In this document: positions 36,843 through 45,788 of the stretch, one piece after another
Layout of the letters: each line of letters starts with the position of its first letter
Position numbering within the stretch: the stretch's first letter is position 1
NCBI GenBank assembly: GCA_021777335.1
Contig: JAJYDT010000012.1
Location: 1-49,927 of the forward strand
DNA from: Pseudomonadota bacterium
GTDB taxonomy: Bacteria; Pseudomonadota; Gammaproteobacteria; Acidiferrobacterales; Acidiferrobacteraceae
Direction of reading: 5' to 3'
DNA: 49,927 bases
The notes under the pieces: model-generated
What the model was told of the DNA's origin: nothing
The model's input: the letters and a program-made list of their open reading frames with translations, nothing else
Databases searched by the model: none
Program-made: the position numbers and the translations under genes

Positions 36843-38047
36843 GCTTGTACCCTTTCCGGTACTTTCCTGGTCGGTTCAATTGAGCTCACGATCGGCAGCA
36901 GCACATAGAAGCCGATGTAGATCGCGGCCCCCAATCGTTCGATGAAAAAATACTTTGGAAGAGGCGGCTGTTCTCCCACCCAGGCCAAAGTGAAGAATAC
37001 GACCGCCATCAGGATAATCATGGCGCGGTAGACAGGGCGATATCGGCTTGAATGGACAGGATTGCGGTCCAGCCATGGCAGGAAGAATGGCAACACGATC
37101 GCCAGCGCCATCAAGCCGATACCCCAGTACTTGTTGGGAACCGCGCGCAGCATGGCGTAGTAAGGTGCAAGATACCAAGGCGGCGTGACATCTGGCAGAC
37201 CCACCATCGGGTTAGCGCGAAAGAACGTTGTACGCTCGAGAAAGACACCATGCATGGTGGGCGCATAGAAAATAATGGCGGCGAAGATCGTAAGCCATAC
37301 CGCCACGCCAAAGATATCTTTCACCGTGTAGTAGGGGTGGAAAGGGATACCGTCGAGCGGATGGCCGTCTGGACCCTTCAGGGCCTTGATCTCGATGCCA
37401 TCGGGATTGTTTGAGCCCACCTGGTGGAGGGCCAAGATGTGCATAAGAATCATGGCCACCAGCATCAAGAACCACAATACCGTGTGCAGGGCGAGAAAAC
37501 GCTCCAGGGTTGCTGTACCGATACCCGGGCCACCCCGTGCAAGTGTAGTGAGCCCTGGCCCAATAAATGGTATGGCATGCAGGATGGAGGTGATCACTTG
37601 CCCGGCCCAGTACGAGAGGTTACCGAACGGCAGGATGTAACCAAAGAATGCCTCGCCCATCATAAGAATGTAGATCACGTACCCTATGATCCACAGCAGT
37701 TCGCGCGGTCTCCGGTAAGAACCGTAGAGCATCCCGCGGCCAATATGTAGGTAGAGCAGCACGAAAATGAGCGACACCCCGTCGACATGCATGTAACGTA
37801 TGAGCCAGCCCCACTTGGTGTCATACATGATCCCCTGCACCGAATTGAAGGCATCCTGGCTGGTCGGCACGTAGTGCGCCATGAGCAGGAAACCCGAGAT
37901 GAGCTGCAGGAAAAACATGAACAACAGAAGCGAGCCGGTATAGTAGAGGATGTTGAAGTTTTTTGGCGCGTAGTACTCTGTCATGTGCTCCCGCATCATC
38001 TCACGCGCGGGGAACCTGTCATTCAGCCAATCAGCAAACTTACTCAT
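36839..38047 (-). CDS. petB: cytochrome b of the bc1 complex
   Basis: This 402-residue membrane protein has eight helices. The haem-ligand histidines lie in the second and fourth helices (MHVDGVSLIFVLLYLHIGRGM and HTVLWFLMLVAMILMHILALHQ), and the quinol-oxidation motif is PPWY (DVTPPWYLAPYY, PEWY equivalent). PPWY in place of PEWY matters because the Glu takes part in quinol proton transfer in most bc1 complexes. GGAGAG before the ATG fixes the start. It lies between petA and petC. Confidence 0.94.
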   Translation of the reverse strand: MSKFADWLNDRFPAREMMREHMTEYYAPKNFNILYYTGSLLLFMFFLQLISGFLLMAHYVPTSQDAFNSVQGIMYDTKWGWLIRYMHVDGVSLIFVLLYLHIGRGMLYGSYRRPRELLWIIGYVIYILMMGEAFFGYILPFGNLSYWAGQVITSILHAIPFIGPGLTTLARGGPGIGTATLERFLALHTVLWFLMLVAMILMHILALHQVGSNNPDGIEIKALKGPDGHPLDGIPFHPYYTVKDIFGVAVWLTIFAAIIFYAPTMHGVFLERTTFFRANPMVGLPDVTPPWYLAPYYAMLRAVPNKYWGIGLMALAIVLPFFLPWLDRNPVHSSRYRPVYRAMIILMAVVFFTLAWVGEQPPLPKYFFIERLGAAIYIGFYVLLPIVSSIEPTRKVPERVQA

Positions 38048-38079
38048 GTGGCTCTCCTACCGTAATCCGAGTCTTGCGC

Positions 38080-38694
38080 CTAACACAGGTGCGCTTTGGG
38101 GTACATCTTGGTAATGGTCACCGACTTGCCGTCCGCCGCGAAGGTGTATTCCGGCACCGCCATGTTGTGCGGCGCAGGGGATCCCTTGATTACGCGGCCC
38201 GATAGGTCGTACATCGAGCCGTGGCACGGACAGTGGAACCCACCGAGCCACCACGGCGTGACACTCGCCTTCTTTGGACGGTAGTGCGGGATGCAACAGA
38301 GATGGGTGCAGATGCGCACCATCACGAGCCACTCTGGTTTGCGTGAACGGTATTGGTTTTTGCAATACGGAGGTTGCTGTGGCACGTTGCTATTTGGGTC
38401 CTTCAACAGACCTTTTGCCTCAACCATCTTAAGGGTAGTCAACATGTCCGGCACGCGGTTCACGATAATCACCGGCTTCTTCTGCCACGGCACCGTCAAC
38501 TGCATCCCCGGCTCTATCGGCGTGAGATTCACAACGGTGGACGCCCCTGCTTCTTCGGCCGCCGTAGGCTCGAGGCTATCGACCATCGCCACAGCCAGTG
38601 TACCCGCTACAGCCGCCCCCACAACCGTCGTGGCACGCGTCAGGAAACGCCGCCGCGCCATGTCGGGTTTTTCTTTCTGACCTTGGACTGTCAT
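38080..38694 (-). CDS. petA: Rieske iron-sulfur protein of the bc1 complex
   Basis: This roughly 204-residue protein has a twin-arginine type N-terminus (ARRRFLTRAT followed by a hydrophobic stretch) that serves as signal and membrane anchor. The [2Fe-2S] motifs are CTHLCCIP and CPCHGSMYD, with two Cys-His pairs plus the disulfide cysteines. The ATG at 38694 follows AAGGAAGG. It is the third gene of the operon, upstream of petB by 32 bases. Confidence 0.94.
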   Translation of the reverse strand: MTVQGQKEKPDMARRRFLTRATTVVGAAVAGTLAVAMVDSLEPTAAEEAGASTVVNLTPIEPGMQLTVPWQKKPVIIVNRVPDMLTTLKMVEAKGLLKDPNSNVPQQPPYCKNQYRSRKPEWLVMVRICTHLCCIPHYRPKKASVTPWWLGGFHCPCHGSMYDLSGRVIKGSPAPHNMAVPEYTFAADGKSVTITKMYPKAHLC

Positions 38695-38773
38695 CACCCT
38701 TCCTTCATTTCAGCGTGCAACATTTATATCCCGGATCAACGAGACCCCCACTCCCTTTAAATTGTTCCGCGCC

Positions 38774-39556
38774 CTAGCCCAGCCCACCCTGGCCGGTATC
38801 CATAGCCCATTCGATCCACTCATGGGCTTTTTCCAACCGGCCCCGCTCACCTCTGCTGTCGGGTCCCATAAAATAGACAAACAACGGCGCAAGCACCTCT
38901 GGTAACGGCCAGAACGACAGCGGTGCACCGGGATGCGTGCGCAATCGCATAGCGGTGCGCACGGGACCGGTATCGATGATGTTCACGCGTACGGACGTAT
39001 CACTCAACTCCTGAGCCCACATGGTAGCCAGATTGTTGAGGCCGGCCTTGCTAACCGCGTAGGCGCCCCAGTACCCCTTGGCGGTCCCTGCGCATTCATC
39101 GCTTGCAAACACGATTGCGCTATCAGCTGCCTCCTTTAGAAGCGGTAGGCACGCTTGGGTCAGCAAAAACGGCGCGGTCAAATTGACCTTCAAGGTCTCA
39201 TCCCATACGTCCACCGGATGAAACTCGAGCGGCGTAAGTAACTCAAGGGCAGCAGCGCAATGCACCAAACCCTCCAGATGACCGATCTTCTCCCGTACAT
39301 TCGCCGCAAGCTCCCGATGGTCCCCGTCGGTGGCCCCACTGAGATCCATCGGGTACATGGCTGGTTCGCGTCCCCCGGCCTTGACGATTTCGTCGTAAAC
39401 TGTTTCTAGTTTTGACACCGTCCGCCCAAGCAGAACCACTTCCGCGCCATAGCGCGCATAAGCCAAGGCAACTGCCCGTCCCACACCCTCGCCTGCTCCG
39501 GTAACCAAGACCGCTCGCCCCTGCAGGCAATCCGCCAACGGCTCATAACGCGACAT
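38774..39556 (-). CDS. sdrA: short-chain dehydrogenase of the petI-type operon (SdrA-like)
   Basis: This 260-residue classical SDR has the cofactor motif TGAGEGVGRAVALAYARYG, the active serine in IVFASDECAG, and the catalytic pair in YAVSK. It resembles YciK-type reductases. In A. ferrooxidans an SDR gene sits in the petI operon between the cytochrome c gene and petA, the same order as here; its substrate is unknown. The start ATG has AGGA overlapping the cycA stop, six bases upstream. Confidence 0.88.
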   Translation of the reverse strand: MSRYEPLADCLQGRAVLVTGAGEGVGRAVALAYARYGAEVVLLGRTVSKLETVYDEIVKAGGREPAMYPMDLSGATDGDHRELAANVREKIGHLEGLVHCAAALELLTPLEFHPVDVWDETLKVNLTAPFLLTQACLPLLKEAADSAIVFASDECAGTAKGYWGAYAVSKAGLNNLATMWAQELSDTSVRVNIIDTGPVRTAMRLRTHPGAPLSFWPLPEVLAPLFVYFMGPDSRGERGRLEKAHEWIEWAMDTGQGGLG

Positions 39557-39562
39557 GGCGTC

Positions 39563-40183
39563 CTATAGGGTACGGATGAACTCCGCCAGTTCGGTCATTT
39601 GTTTGGTCGACAACTTGGCCGCGATGCTGCGCATGATATCCAGGGGGTCATTGGTCCTCTCCTTGGCCTTAAAATACCCCAACTGTGTGGTGACATACGC
39701 TATGTGCTGACCGGCAAGACGCGGGAACAGTGGCGGCAAACCGCGCCCGGTCGGGCCATGACAGGCCATGCAGGCGGGCAAATGATCGCTTGCTACCCCA
39801 CCCATGTAAATCTTGCGCCCAGCCTCGACCAGCGCGGGGTTTTCGGGTGTCCCAGGTGCCCCTTTCTGGCTCGCGAAATAATTGGCAACTTCCTTAATTT
39901 TGCTCTTTGGAATTGTGGCGGCCATACCCCACATGATTGATTGTGCAAGAGGATCAGCGCGCTTGTGAGACTGAAAATCTCTAATTTGCTTTATGAGATA
40001 GGGTGCCCCTTGGGCGGCAAGATCAGGGAAAGTAGGGACCATAGATACGCCGTTCAGACCATGACAAGCTGCACAAGTGGTCACGATCTTTGGCGGCGCG
40101 CCGGGCACCGCTGCAAACGCGCTTCCTGAAAATAGCGCAATCACAACCCCCGCAAACACCACCTTATGTGACAAACGGGCCAT
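39563..40183 (-). CDS. cycA: dihaem cytochrome c4
   Basis: This 206-residue protein has a signal peptide (ending near GSAFA) and two c-type haem motifs, CAACHGLNG (first domain) and CMACHGPTG (second), each followed by a methionine ligand region (AQSIMWGMA; LDIMRSIA). It is a periplasmic dihaem c4 cytochrome, likely electron partner of the bc1 complex encoded behind it. AGGAAGGTAGGTGA before the ATG is a good ribosome binding site. It is the first gene of the operon. The promoter lies within 40184-40314, bounded by an IS3 remnant. Confidence 0.92.
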   Translation of the reverse strand: MARLSHKVVFAGVVIALFSGSAFAAVPGAPPKIVTTCAACHGLNGVSMVPTFPDLAAQGAPYLIKQIRDFQSHKRADPLAQSIMWGMAATIPKSKIKEVANYFASQKGAPGTPENPALVEAGRKIYMGGVASDHLPACMACHGPTGRGLPPLFPRLAGQHIAYVTTQLGYFKAKERTNDPLDIMRSIAAKLSTKQMTELAEFIRTL

Positions 40184-40314
40184 TCACCTACCTTCCTTTC
40201 TGGTCTGACGACCTTTGACGGCCGACTAAAATTATCCGGAACATTCGCAACCGTGCGGCCCGGATCTTCTGAAGACTGAGCCCCTCTAATTTTTCTATCT
40301 TTCAAGAGGAGTGA

Positions 40315-40720
40315 TCATGCGGCCAAATTCTGCTCCACCAAGCGCTTATTCAGTTCCGCCGGAACCAAACAGGCATCAGACACTTGAGCATGTGGCGTGG
40401 CGGCGACGCGGATTGTAAAACAACTCGAGGCACGTGAACAAGTCGGCAATCGTTTCCTGCCATATTTTGTATCACGCCCCATGTGCCCATTCAATTTAGA
40501 TCCATTTTAAAAGACTTTCGACCGGGGCCTTGTCCAGCGGTTGCGCTTACAGCCCACCGACAGACCATGCCACACTTGCAAACCTCTCCTGAAATACGAG
40601 ACCACATACTGGCTGTCCCTGCTTGGAGTAGTGAGCGGACCACCATACAGTGGCGTCCGCCCTTATTGAACCATCTCCGCGCAGCCACTATGACCTCGTG
40701 GCCGTGGCAATATTTTTAGT
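40315..40720 (-). pseudogene. remnant of an IS3-family transposase (orfB 3' part)
   Basis: In shifting frames on the minus strand the typical end of an IS3-family transposase can be read: a SQYVVSYF segment near the beginning, then DKAPVES at 40514-40534 (usually DNAPVES), then FYNPRRRH at 40397-40420, and a final PAELNKRLVEQNLAA with TGA at 40315-40317. Frameshifts and stops interrupt it, so it is dead. The boundary at the right is approximate, and terminal repeats were not found. It lies directly upstream of the pet operon. Confidence 0.75.
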
Positions 40721-41882
40721 AGCCTTGTTGCGGTGACACACCCGCTTTGCATTTCGTCCATACACTGAGTGGCTGGAGCCTCGTATGCGATATCCATACA
40801 GATTCCATTCCGAGCACCTGCACAGACACAGATACTCGGGGTACTCAACAACGCCCCGCGGCCGCTGGCGTGCGAGATGGAGACCCGTCTTTTTGTGTTG
40901 GCCATCGGAAGCCTGTACGGCAATTGCCACCGTGTGAGAGAGACCCTAATGCTGCCCGGAGATGAACGTACCAAAAAACTGTAGGCGCCTGCACCGCCTC
41001 CTTATTGAAGGGTCTGGGGTCATCCGGCACAACTTGGCAGACAGTGGCGCCATTGTCTGGCACTGATTTTTTTATAGTTGGTGCCACCTGCCGTCTCCCG
41101 TAATCGTTCTCCTCGTAGGCCGATGCGTTGCTAGGCGCGCGCCATCCACGGCAATGGCGAATCTGTAGTATCTACAACCCCCGTTGGTGCAGGCGCAGAC
41201 ACTGGTCCGGGGCACCATTGATAGCACGCAGGCGCGCGTCATGCAGAATCTGACCCACCTGCGTTTTGTACACCTAGCACCAAGACACGTTACTCATAAG
41301 TCAGTACGTTAGACAATATATTGAAGGTTTCAGATTCTTCCATGGCAGGACGCGGAATGAAATGCAACGGGCACACGAGTCTACTCAGCGTTCGCTCGTC
41401 CCGCGGTCTGCCTGCTATCGAGGTCACTGAGATGACCGTTTAGACCAAGGGCCCCACTCCCTTGCCACCTCCAGATTGCTCGATTAAGTGACCCTTCCGG
41501 GCAAACTTCGCAGCCAATTGGAAATAATTATGTCTTCGCACAGCACAGGGAAATCTGGGTTTCAATTGTGCGCCAGCTCTCGGTATGCACGACATCCCCC
41601 CGTGGCCTCGGCGCAGCTGTTGTCCCTGCGCCTCGCTCCGGGGACGATGCGACTACCTGTGGTCGAGCACTGTGCACCGGCAGCAGACCCAACGCTCGCC
41701 CGCACTGGCGGGGCATCCTTGTGCAGACGGGAGCCTTCGGCCATTTTCCCTGACCCTACGCCTACTAGGGACTATTCGCCCTCGCTTCGCCCTCCCTGGC
41801 TTGCAGCGACGGCATGTAACTTGCATACAGGTGTTGCTGCTCGGTTTTCCATTTACCCAGAACTCGCAAGGGATCATTGGCT
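40721..41882. other. 1.1-kb stretch with no intact gene
   Basis: Only short, unconvincing frames occur on either strand. The first part may extend the IS3 remnant (a RVCHRNKAT-like string on the minus strand near 40750). A palindrome with a T-run lies at 41038-41073. TTCAATAAGG occurs twice in the same orientation on the minus strand, near 40662 and 41003. The right end must hold the promoter of the small membrane protein gene. Overall it looks like a decayed insertion region. Confidence 0.45.
41038..41073 (+). terminator. palindrome followed by a T-run
   Basis: CAGACAGTGGC (41038-41048) is nearly complementary to GCCATTGTCTG (41049-41059), with one mismatch and no loop, and seven T residues follow a few bases later. 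It could be a terminator from the lost mobile element, or a dyad operator; no gene ends close to it. Confidence 0.35.
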
Positions 41883-42287
41883 ATGAGCGCGCGCACGTAC
41901 AGACTCATCCTAGGCACACTGTTGTTGACCTTTCTTTACTTCAATCTCACCAATCTTATATTTACGCTGATTGCCATCGTGCTGATCGAGGGAGCAACTA
42001 ATCTGCGTATCGAAAAGCTGATCACCACTGCTCGTCATGCGATTGGTACATATGCGCCGTTGACGGCAGACACCGCTTCAGGTCCAGCGACCACTGGCTA
42101 CAACTTTAATTTTGAAGCAGAACGGGCTTGGCGTCTGATCATTGGGTTGATGCTGCTAATAACTTATGTATTGTTCCGCAGTTCACTATGGTTTTTCCCT
42201 TGGTTTATGGGATTTGCCATTCTTGGTGCCGGTGTAAGCGATGTTTGTCCAATGCTCATTGGCGTCAAATGGTGCGGTTTTAAATGA
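41883..42287 (+). CDS. small DUF2892-like membrane protein
   Basis: This 134-residue membrane protein has a hydrophobic helix near the N-terminus (LILGTLLLTFLYF and LIFTLIAIVLIEGA), a middle soluble part, and a hydrophobic C-terminal part ending VSDVCPMLIGVKWCGFK. The CP..LG ending resembles DUF2892/YgaP-type membrane domains. The ATG at 41883 follows AAGGGAT. Its stop overlaps the start of the GGDEF-EAL gene (ATGA), so the two are translationally coupled and it may sense or tune that protein. Confidence 0.65.
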   Translation: MSARTYRLILGTLLLTFLYFNLTNLIFTLIAIVLIEGATNLRIEKLITTARHAIGTYAPLTADTASGPATTGYNFNFEAERAWRLIIGLMLLITYVLFRSSLWFFPWFMGFAILGAGVSDVCPMLIGVKWCGFK

Positions 42288-44761
42288 GCGCCACAAAGAC
42301 TGCCGACAACCCTCGCCTCATCATGCATGGCGGCCTGCCAGCAAAGATTTCTGGCATTGTATTCTGGGGGATGGTGCTTGTAGGACTGTTGGCAGCAATG
42401 ATCCTGCTGCATGGACAGAAGCGTGATCAATTATCGCGCGACGCCGGTAACGCTTTACTGCTAACCAACACGATCGGCGATGGGCTGAGGCGCTATCAGG
42501 GGCCATCCCTGTTGCGAGCCAACCACAAATATCTGCTGCAGGCTGCTGAGCGGCTGCGCAAGACCCTAGGTTTTGAGGCAGTAGAGATTATCCGCCCGAA
42601 CCACCCGAACCATAGACTGGGTTTTGGAGCAATACGGCCTTCCCAGTTCGTCATCACACATACCCTGTTGCTCCCCCCGATTCAGCCGGACCATCCTCTG
42701 CGCCGCTTGCGAGTCAGAATCTACTTCCCGAGCATCGCCCACTCTGTTACGACACAGCGTAACCATCTCATGCTCGTAATGGGGCTAGTGATGATCCTGT
42801 TTGGCCTGGTCCTGCAGAAAATTCTGCAATACCTGTTGTCCCGACCATTTGCCAGCATGGTCGCTTCCGCCAGGAAATTCGCCGACGGCGATACCGGGGC
42901 TCGCATCTATGAAGGATTACCTGATGAATTCGGATTTCTCGCCCAATTTGTCAATCGAGCACTCGATTCTCTAACACAGCAACAGGTGGAGCTTAAAGCG
43001 GCTGTGACGCGCGCAGAACAGTCCGAAGCCGCACTGTTCAGAGAAAAAGAACGCGCGGAAGTGATGCTGTATTCAATCACCGATGCTGTAATTGCAGGCG
43101 ATGAGCAGGGCCTCATTCAGTATGTGAATCCCGTTGCTGAGAGACTAACAGGGTGGGGCAATGACGAAGCACGTGGCGTTCCGCTCGAAACTGTGCTGCA
43201 GATTGTGCATGACACAACGAGAGAGCACCTTCCGCACCCAGCGTACGCTTGCCTGCATAACAATGCTGTAGAAACCATCCGCGACAATGCAGCGCTGCTG
43301 CGACGCGATGGAGGGTGCGTGGCAATCGAAGTATCCGCCGCTCCCATGCATAATAGCCAAGGCGTTGTCGTTGGTGTGGTGATGGTATTTCAGGATGTCC
43401 GCCATGCACGTCATATGGCAGCCCAGCTTTCTTATCAGGCGAATCATGATGCTCTCACCGGCCTACTCAATCGCTCGCGATTCGAGAAAATCCTTGATGA
43501 CTTAGTTGCCTCCGTCAGAGAAAGTGGTCAGGTGCATGCGCTTTTTTATCTGGACATGGACCAATTTAAAATAGTTAACGATACGTGCGGTCATGTTGCT
43601 GGCGACGAATTACTGCGGCAGATCTCTGTCGTGCTACGTGAAGGTATCCGTAAGCAAGATATTTTAGCGCGTTTGGGTGGCGACGAATTCGGCGTCTTAT
43701 TGGCGGATTGTCCTCTAGCACGAGCCATACAGATCGCTGAGCAGCTACGCCAACACATCAAGGCGCTTCGCTTCGTATGGCAGGACAAAACATTTGAGGT
43801 GGGCGTTAGCATAGGGGTAGTGGCTATTACCGCGAGCCATCTTGACTCTGCCAGTCTCCTGGGTACCGCAGACCTGTCGTGCTATGCCGCTAAAGATATG
43901 GGGCGCAACCGTATACACATCTATCAGCCAACCGATGAAACCCTAGCCCGACGCCACCGAGAAATGCGCTGGACCAGCCGGATTGTAGAAGCATTGGAGG
44001 CCAACCATTTTCGCTTATTCCGGCAGGTCATACGGGGGCTAACCCGGAGTGGCGCCAATCTGGAATATTACGAAGTTCTGATCCGCATGCAGGGCGATGA
44101 TGGTCATCTTATCATGCCAAGCAGTTTTATTCCGGCGGCAGAACGATACAACCTTATGCCAAGCATAGACCGATGGGTGATCCGCAATACCTTTTCAACC
44201 ATCAGCGAAAATGGGTTCTGGCGGACTGGCAGAGGAAACGGGCGCATGGTCGCGATCAACCTGTCTGGGGCGTCTTTAGACGACGAGGGATTGCTCGATT
44301 TCATACAGACCAGCCGCGACGAATTCGGTATCCCCTTCAACGAAATCTGTTTCGAAATCACAGAAACTGTTGCGATCAGTAATTTAGTGCAAGCCACTCA
44401 CCTAATTACAGAATTGCGGACACTCGGCTGCCGCTTTGCGCTGGATGATTTTGGCAGCGGGCTCAGCTCCTTTGGCTATCTGAAAAGTCTTCCGGTGGAC
44501 TACATAAAGATCGATGGTCGGTTCGTCAAGGATATAGTGACGGATCCGGTGGATCGCGCCATAGTAGAGACGATTAATGAGATTGGACAGATGATGCGGA
44601 TACAAACCATGGCGGAATGGGTAGAAGATGAAGCGACACTGACAGTTCTTAGGGAGATCGGGGTAGATTTTGCCCAAGGGCACCGCATTGGTAAACCGCG
44701 AGCAATACCATCACGGGATAGTGCAGTCGCGAGGAGCCGTACCCTGTATCGGGAAACCTGA
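42284..44761 (+). CDS. membrane PAS-GGDEF-EAL cyclic-di-GMP protein
   Basis: 825 residues: transmembrane helix (about 21-42), periplasmic sensor region, second helix (160-181), HAMP-like linker, coiled coil (230-262), PAS domain (263-375), GGDEF domain and EAL domain. GGDEF is intact (465-469) with an inhibitory RKQD site at 456-459, so it can probably make c-di-GMP and be product-inhibited. In the EAL domain the signature is EVL (597-599) and AEGVE is AEWVED, while FEITE (690-694), DDFG (721-724) and the lysine in YIKID remain. Phosphodiesterase activity is therefore possible but uncertain. The N-terminus overlaps the small membrane protein gene. Confidence 0.92.
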   Translation: MSATKTADNPRLIMHGGLPAKISGIVFWGMVLVGLLAAMILLHGQKRDQLSRDAGNALLLTNTIGDGLRRYQGPSLLRANHKYLLQAAERLRKTLGFEAVEIIRPNHPNHRLGFGAIRPSQFVITHTLLLPPIQPDHPLRRLRVRIYFPSIAHSVTTQRNHLMLVMGLVMILFGLVLQKILQYLLSRPFASMVASARKFADGDTGARIYEGLPDEFGFLAQFVNRALDSLTQQQVELKAAVTRAEQSEAALFREKERAEVMLYSITDAVIAGDEQGLIQYVNPVAERLTGWGNDEARGVPLETVLQIVHDTTREHLPHPAYACLHNNAVETIRDNAALLRRDGGCVAIEVSAAPMHNSQGVVVGVVMVFQDVRHARHMAAQLSYQANHDALTGLLNRSRFEKILDDLVASVRESGQVHALFYLDMDQFKIVNDTCGHVAGDELLRQISVVLREGIRKQDILARLGGDEFGVLLADCPLARAIQIAEQLRQHIKALRFVWQDKTFEVGVSIGVVAITASHLDSASLLGTADLSCYAAKDMGRNRIHIYQPTDETLARRHREMRWTSRIVEALEANHFRLFRQVIRGLTRSGANLEYYEVLIRMQGDDGHLIMPSSFIPAAERYNLMPSIDRWVIRNTFSTISENGFWRTGRGNGRMVAINLSGASLDDEGLLDFIQTSRDEFGIPFNEICFEITETVAISNLVQATHLITELRTLGCRFALDDFGSGLSSFGYLKSLPVDYIKIDGRFVKDIVTDPVDRAIVETINEIGQMMRIQTMAEWVEDEATLTVLREIGVDFAQGHRIGKPRAIPSRDSAVARSRTLYRET

Positions 44762-44893
44762 GTAACTGTGCTGTCATCATAGAATACCCGCCCAGCATTC
44801 CCGGTTGATGCCTTGTGTTGCAGCAATATAACGGCAGTATTAAGCGTGATGATAACGCACCAGATGCCGAATCGCTTCTAAAAGCACGCCTTA

Positions 44894-44956
44894 CCTCCCC
44901 CATCCTGATGGTAGCCAAGGTTGTTATCAGGTTGTCAAATTTGGGAGGCTTTTTTT
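44894..44956 (+). terminator. probable terminator after the GGDEF-EAL gene
   Basis: CCTCCC (44894-44899) can pair with GGGAGG (44943-44948), with an inner CCTGAT/ATCAGG pair, and GGAGGC is followed by seven T residues. It lies about 130 bases after the stop. The long nested loop makes this less certain than a simple hairpin. The rest of 44762-44992 holds nothing else recognisable. Confidence 0.5.
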
Positions 44957-44992
44957 GAGGGTTTTGTTTTATGGAAGTGCGTTGTTTTATAG

Positions 44993-45076
44993 TGCCCGGA
45001 GCCGGGCTCGAACCGGCACGACCTTGCGGCCGAGGGATTTTAAGTCCCTTGCGTCTACCTGTTCCGCCACCCGGGC
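44993..45076 (-). tRNA. tRNA-Leu (anticodon UAA)
   Basis: The 84-base minus-strand sequence folds as a class II tRNA. The acceptor stem is GCCCGGG with TCCGGGC and discriminator A, the anticodon loop is CTTAAAA on an AGGGA/TCCCT stem, the long variable arm is closed by a GCAA loop, and the T arm is GCCGG-TTCGAGC-CCGGC. The anticodon TAA reads leucine UUA (and UUG by wobble). CCA is not encoded; CTA follows the discriminator. Confidence 0.97.
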
Positions 45077-45533
45077 TTACGACCACGCTACGCGACCTTC
45101 TGGACCAGCTGACCGCTGATACCGGAATCAACCGGCACCGCGATTTTGCGGGAACCAGAGATTAGAATAAAACAGCAACCCATTCAACGAGCAATCGAAC
45201 TTGTGTCACTGTCCAATCTCTTTGCAACAGACGAAGCCGCGAGACGTTTAAGCCTGGCATCAGTCAGGTATTCCTGGCTGCGAGATTGGGGTTGCGGAAG
45301 CCGGACACGCGCGCGCTGATGCCATAACATCAGGTGTCTCACGCCCAATCCTGCGACAAGGGTATTATCCAGAAATGTTTCTGAGCGAATATAAGACGCT
45401 CGGCCTCGTGTCCGGGAGTACCACAAACGCTCAACCCGCACAACCGCTGGAATATCCTGCCACCCTAGGCGTACATCGTGCCGTTGAGGCTCAATATAGC
45501 AGGATAGCAGGATCCTGACCTGTATAATGGGGG
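45077..45533. other. intergenic region between tRNA-Leu and the tRNA-Cys fragment
   Basis: Only a long minus-strand frame that reads across the tRNA-Cys fragment and the first CRISPR repeat covers this stretch; it is not protein-like. No other RNA gene is convincingly visible. Confidence 0.45.
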
Positions 45534-45579
45534 TGGAGGCTGGGGCCGGAATCGAACCGGCATACACGGCTTTGCAGGC
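45534..45579 (-). other. 3' fragment of tRNA-Cys (likely attachment-site remnant)
   Basis: On the minus strand this reads GC-CTGCAAA-GCCGT, a four-base variable loop, T arm GCCGG-TTCGATT-CCGGC, acceptor strand CCCAGCC, U73 and an encoded CCA. The loop carries the GCA anticodon, so it is the 3' portion of tRNA-Cys. The 5' half (acceptor and D arm) is absent, and the anticodon stem breaks after two pairs. Such fragments arise when an integrase recombines in the 3' part of a tRNA gene. The fragment cannot be a functional tRNA. Confidence 0.8.
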
Positions 45580-45717
45580 TTGCGCTTGCCATTTAACATC
45601 AATGCATTGCGGATGTCGACACCCAGAACGCGGTCCTTGACGCCTGTGTGATACGGCTTCAGCCCGCGCGTTAGTGTGCTGCGTTCCCGCAATATCCGCA
45701 AGTATACAGGTATAAGG

Positions 45718-45754
45718 ACTTGTTCGTGCGTTTGGGTGGGTCCAACCATCGAAC
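45718..45754 (-). repeat. decayed terminal CRISPR repeat
   Basis: This 37-base segment ends with ATCGAAC like the repeats and lies 34 bases, one spacer length, before the first intact repeat. It matches the consensus at CATCGAAC and GGTC in its last 16 bases but not in its first half. Read on the minus strand this is a repeat with an intact beginning and a decayed end, the usual form of the leader-distal terminal repeat. Confidence 0.55.
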
Positions 45755-45788
45755 TCCTGGCCCAGCTCGAGCCGATCCTGGGCGTGGA

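Noticed and set aside
41550-41870. Several overlapping plus-strand frames before the small membrane protein gene
   Set aside because: They overlap each other in different frames, lack ribosome binding sites and resemble no protein family.
45080-45160. A second tRNA fragment on the minus strand, from a T-arm-like CCGGTTGATTCCGG
   Set aside because: The T loop lacks a base and there is no acceptor or anticodon arm around it.
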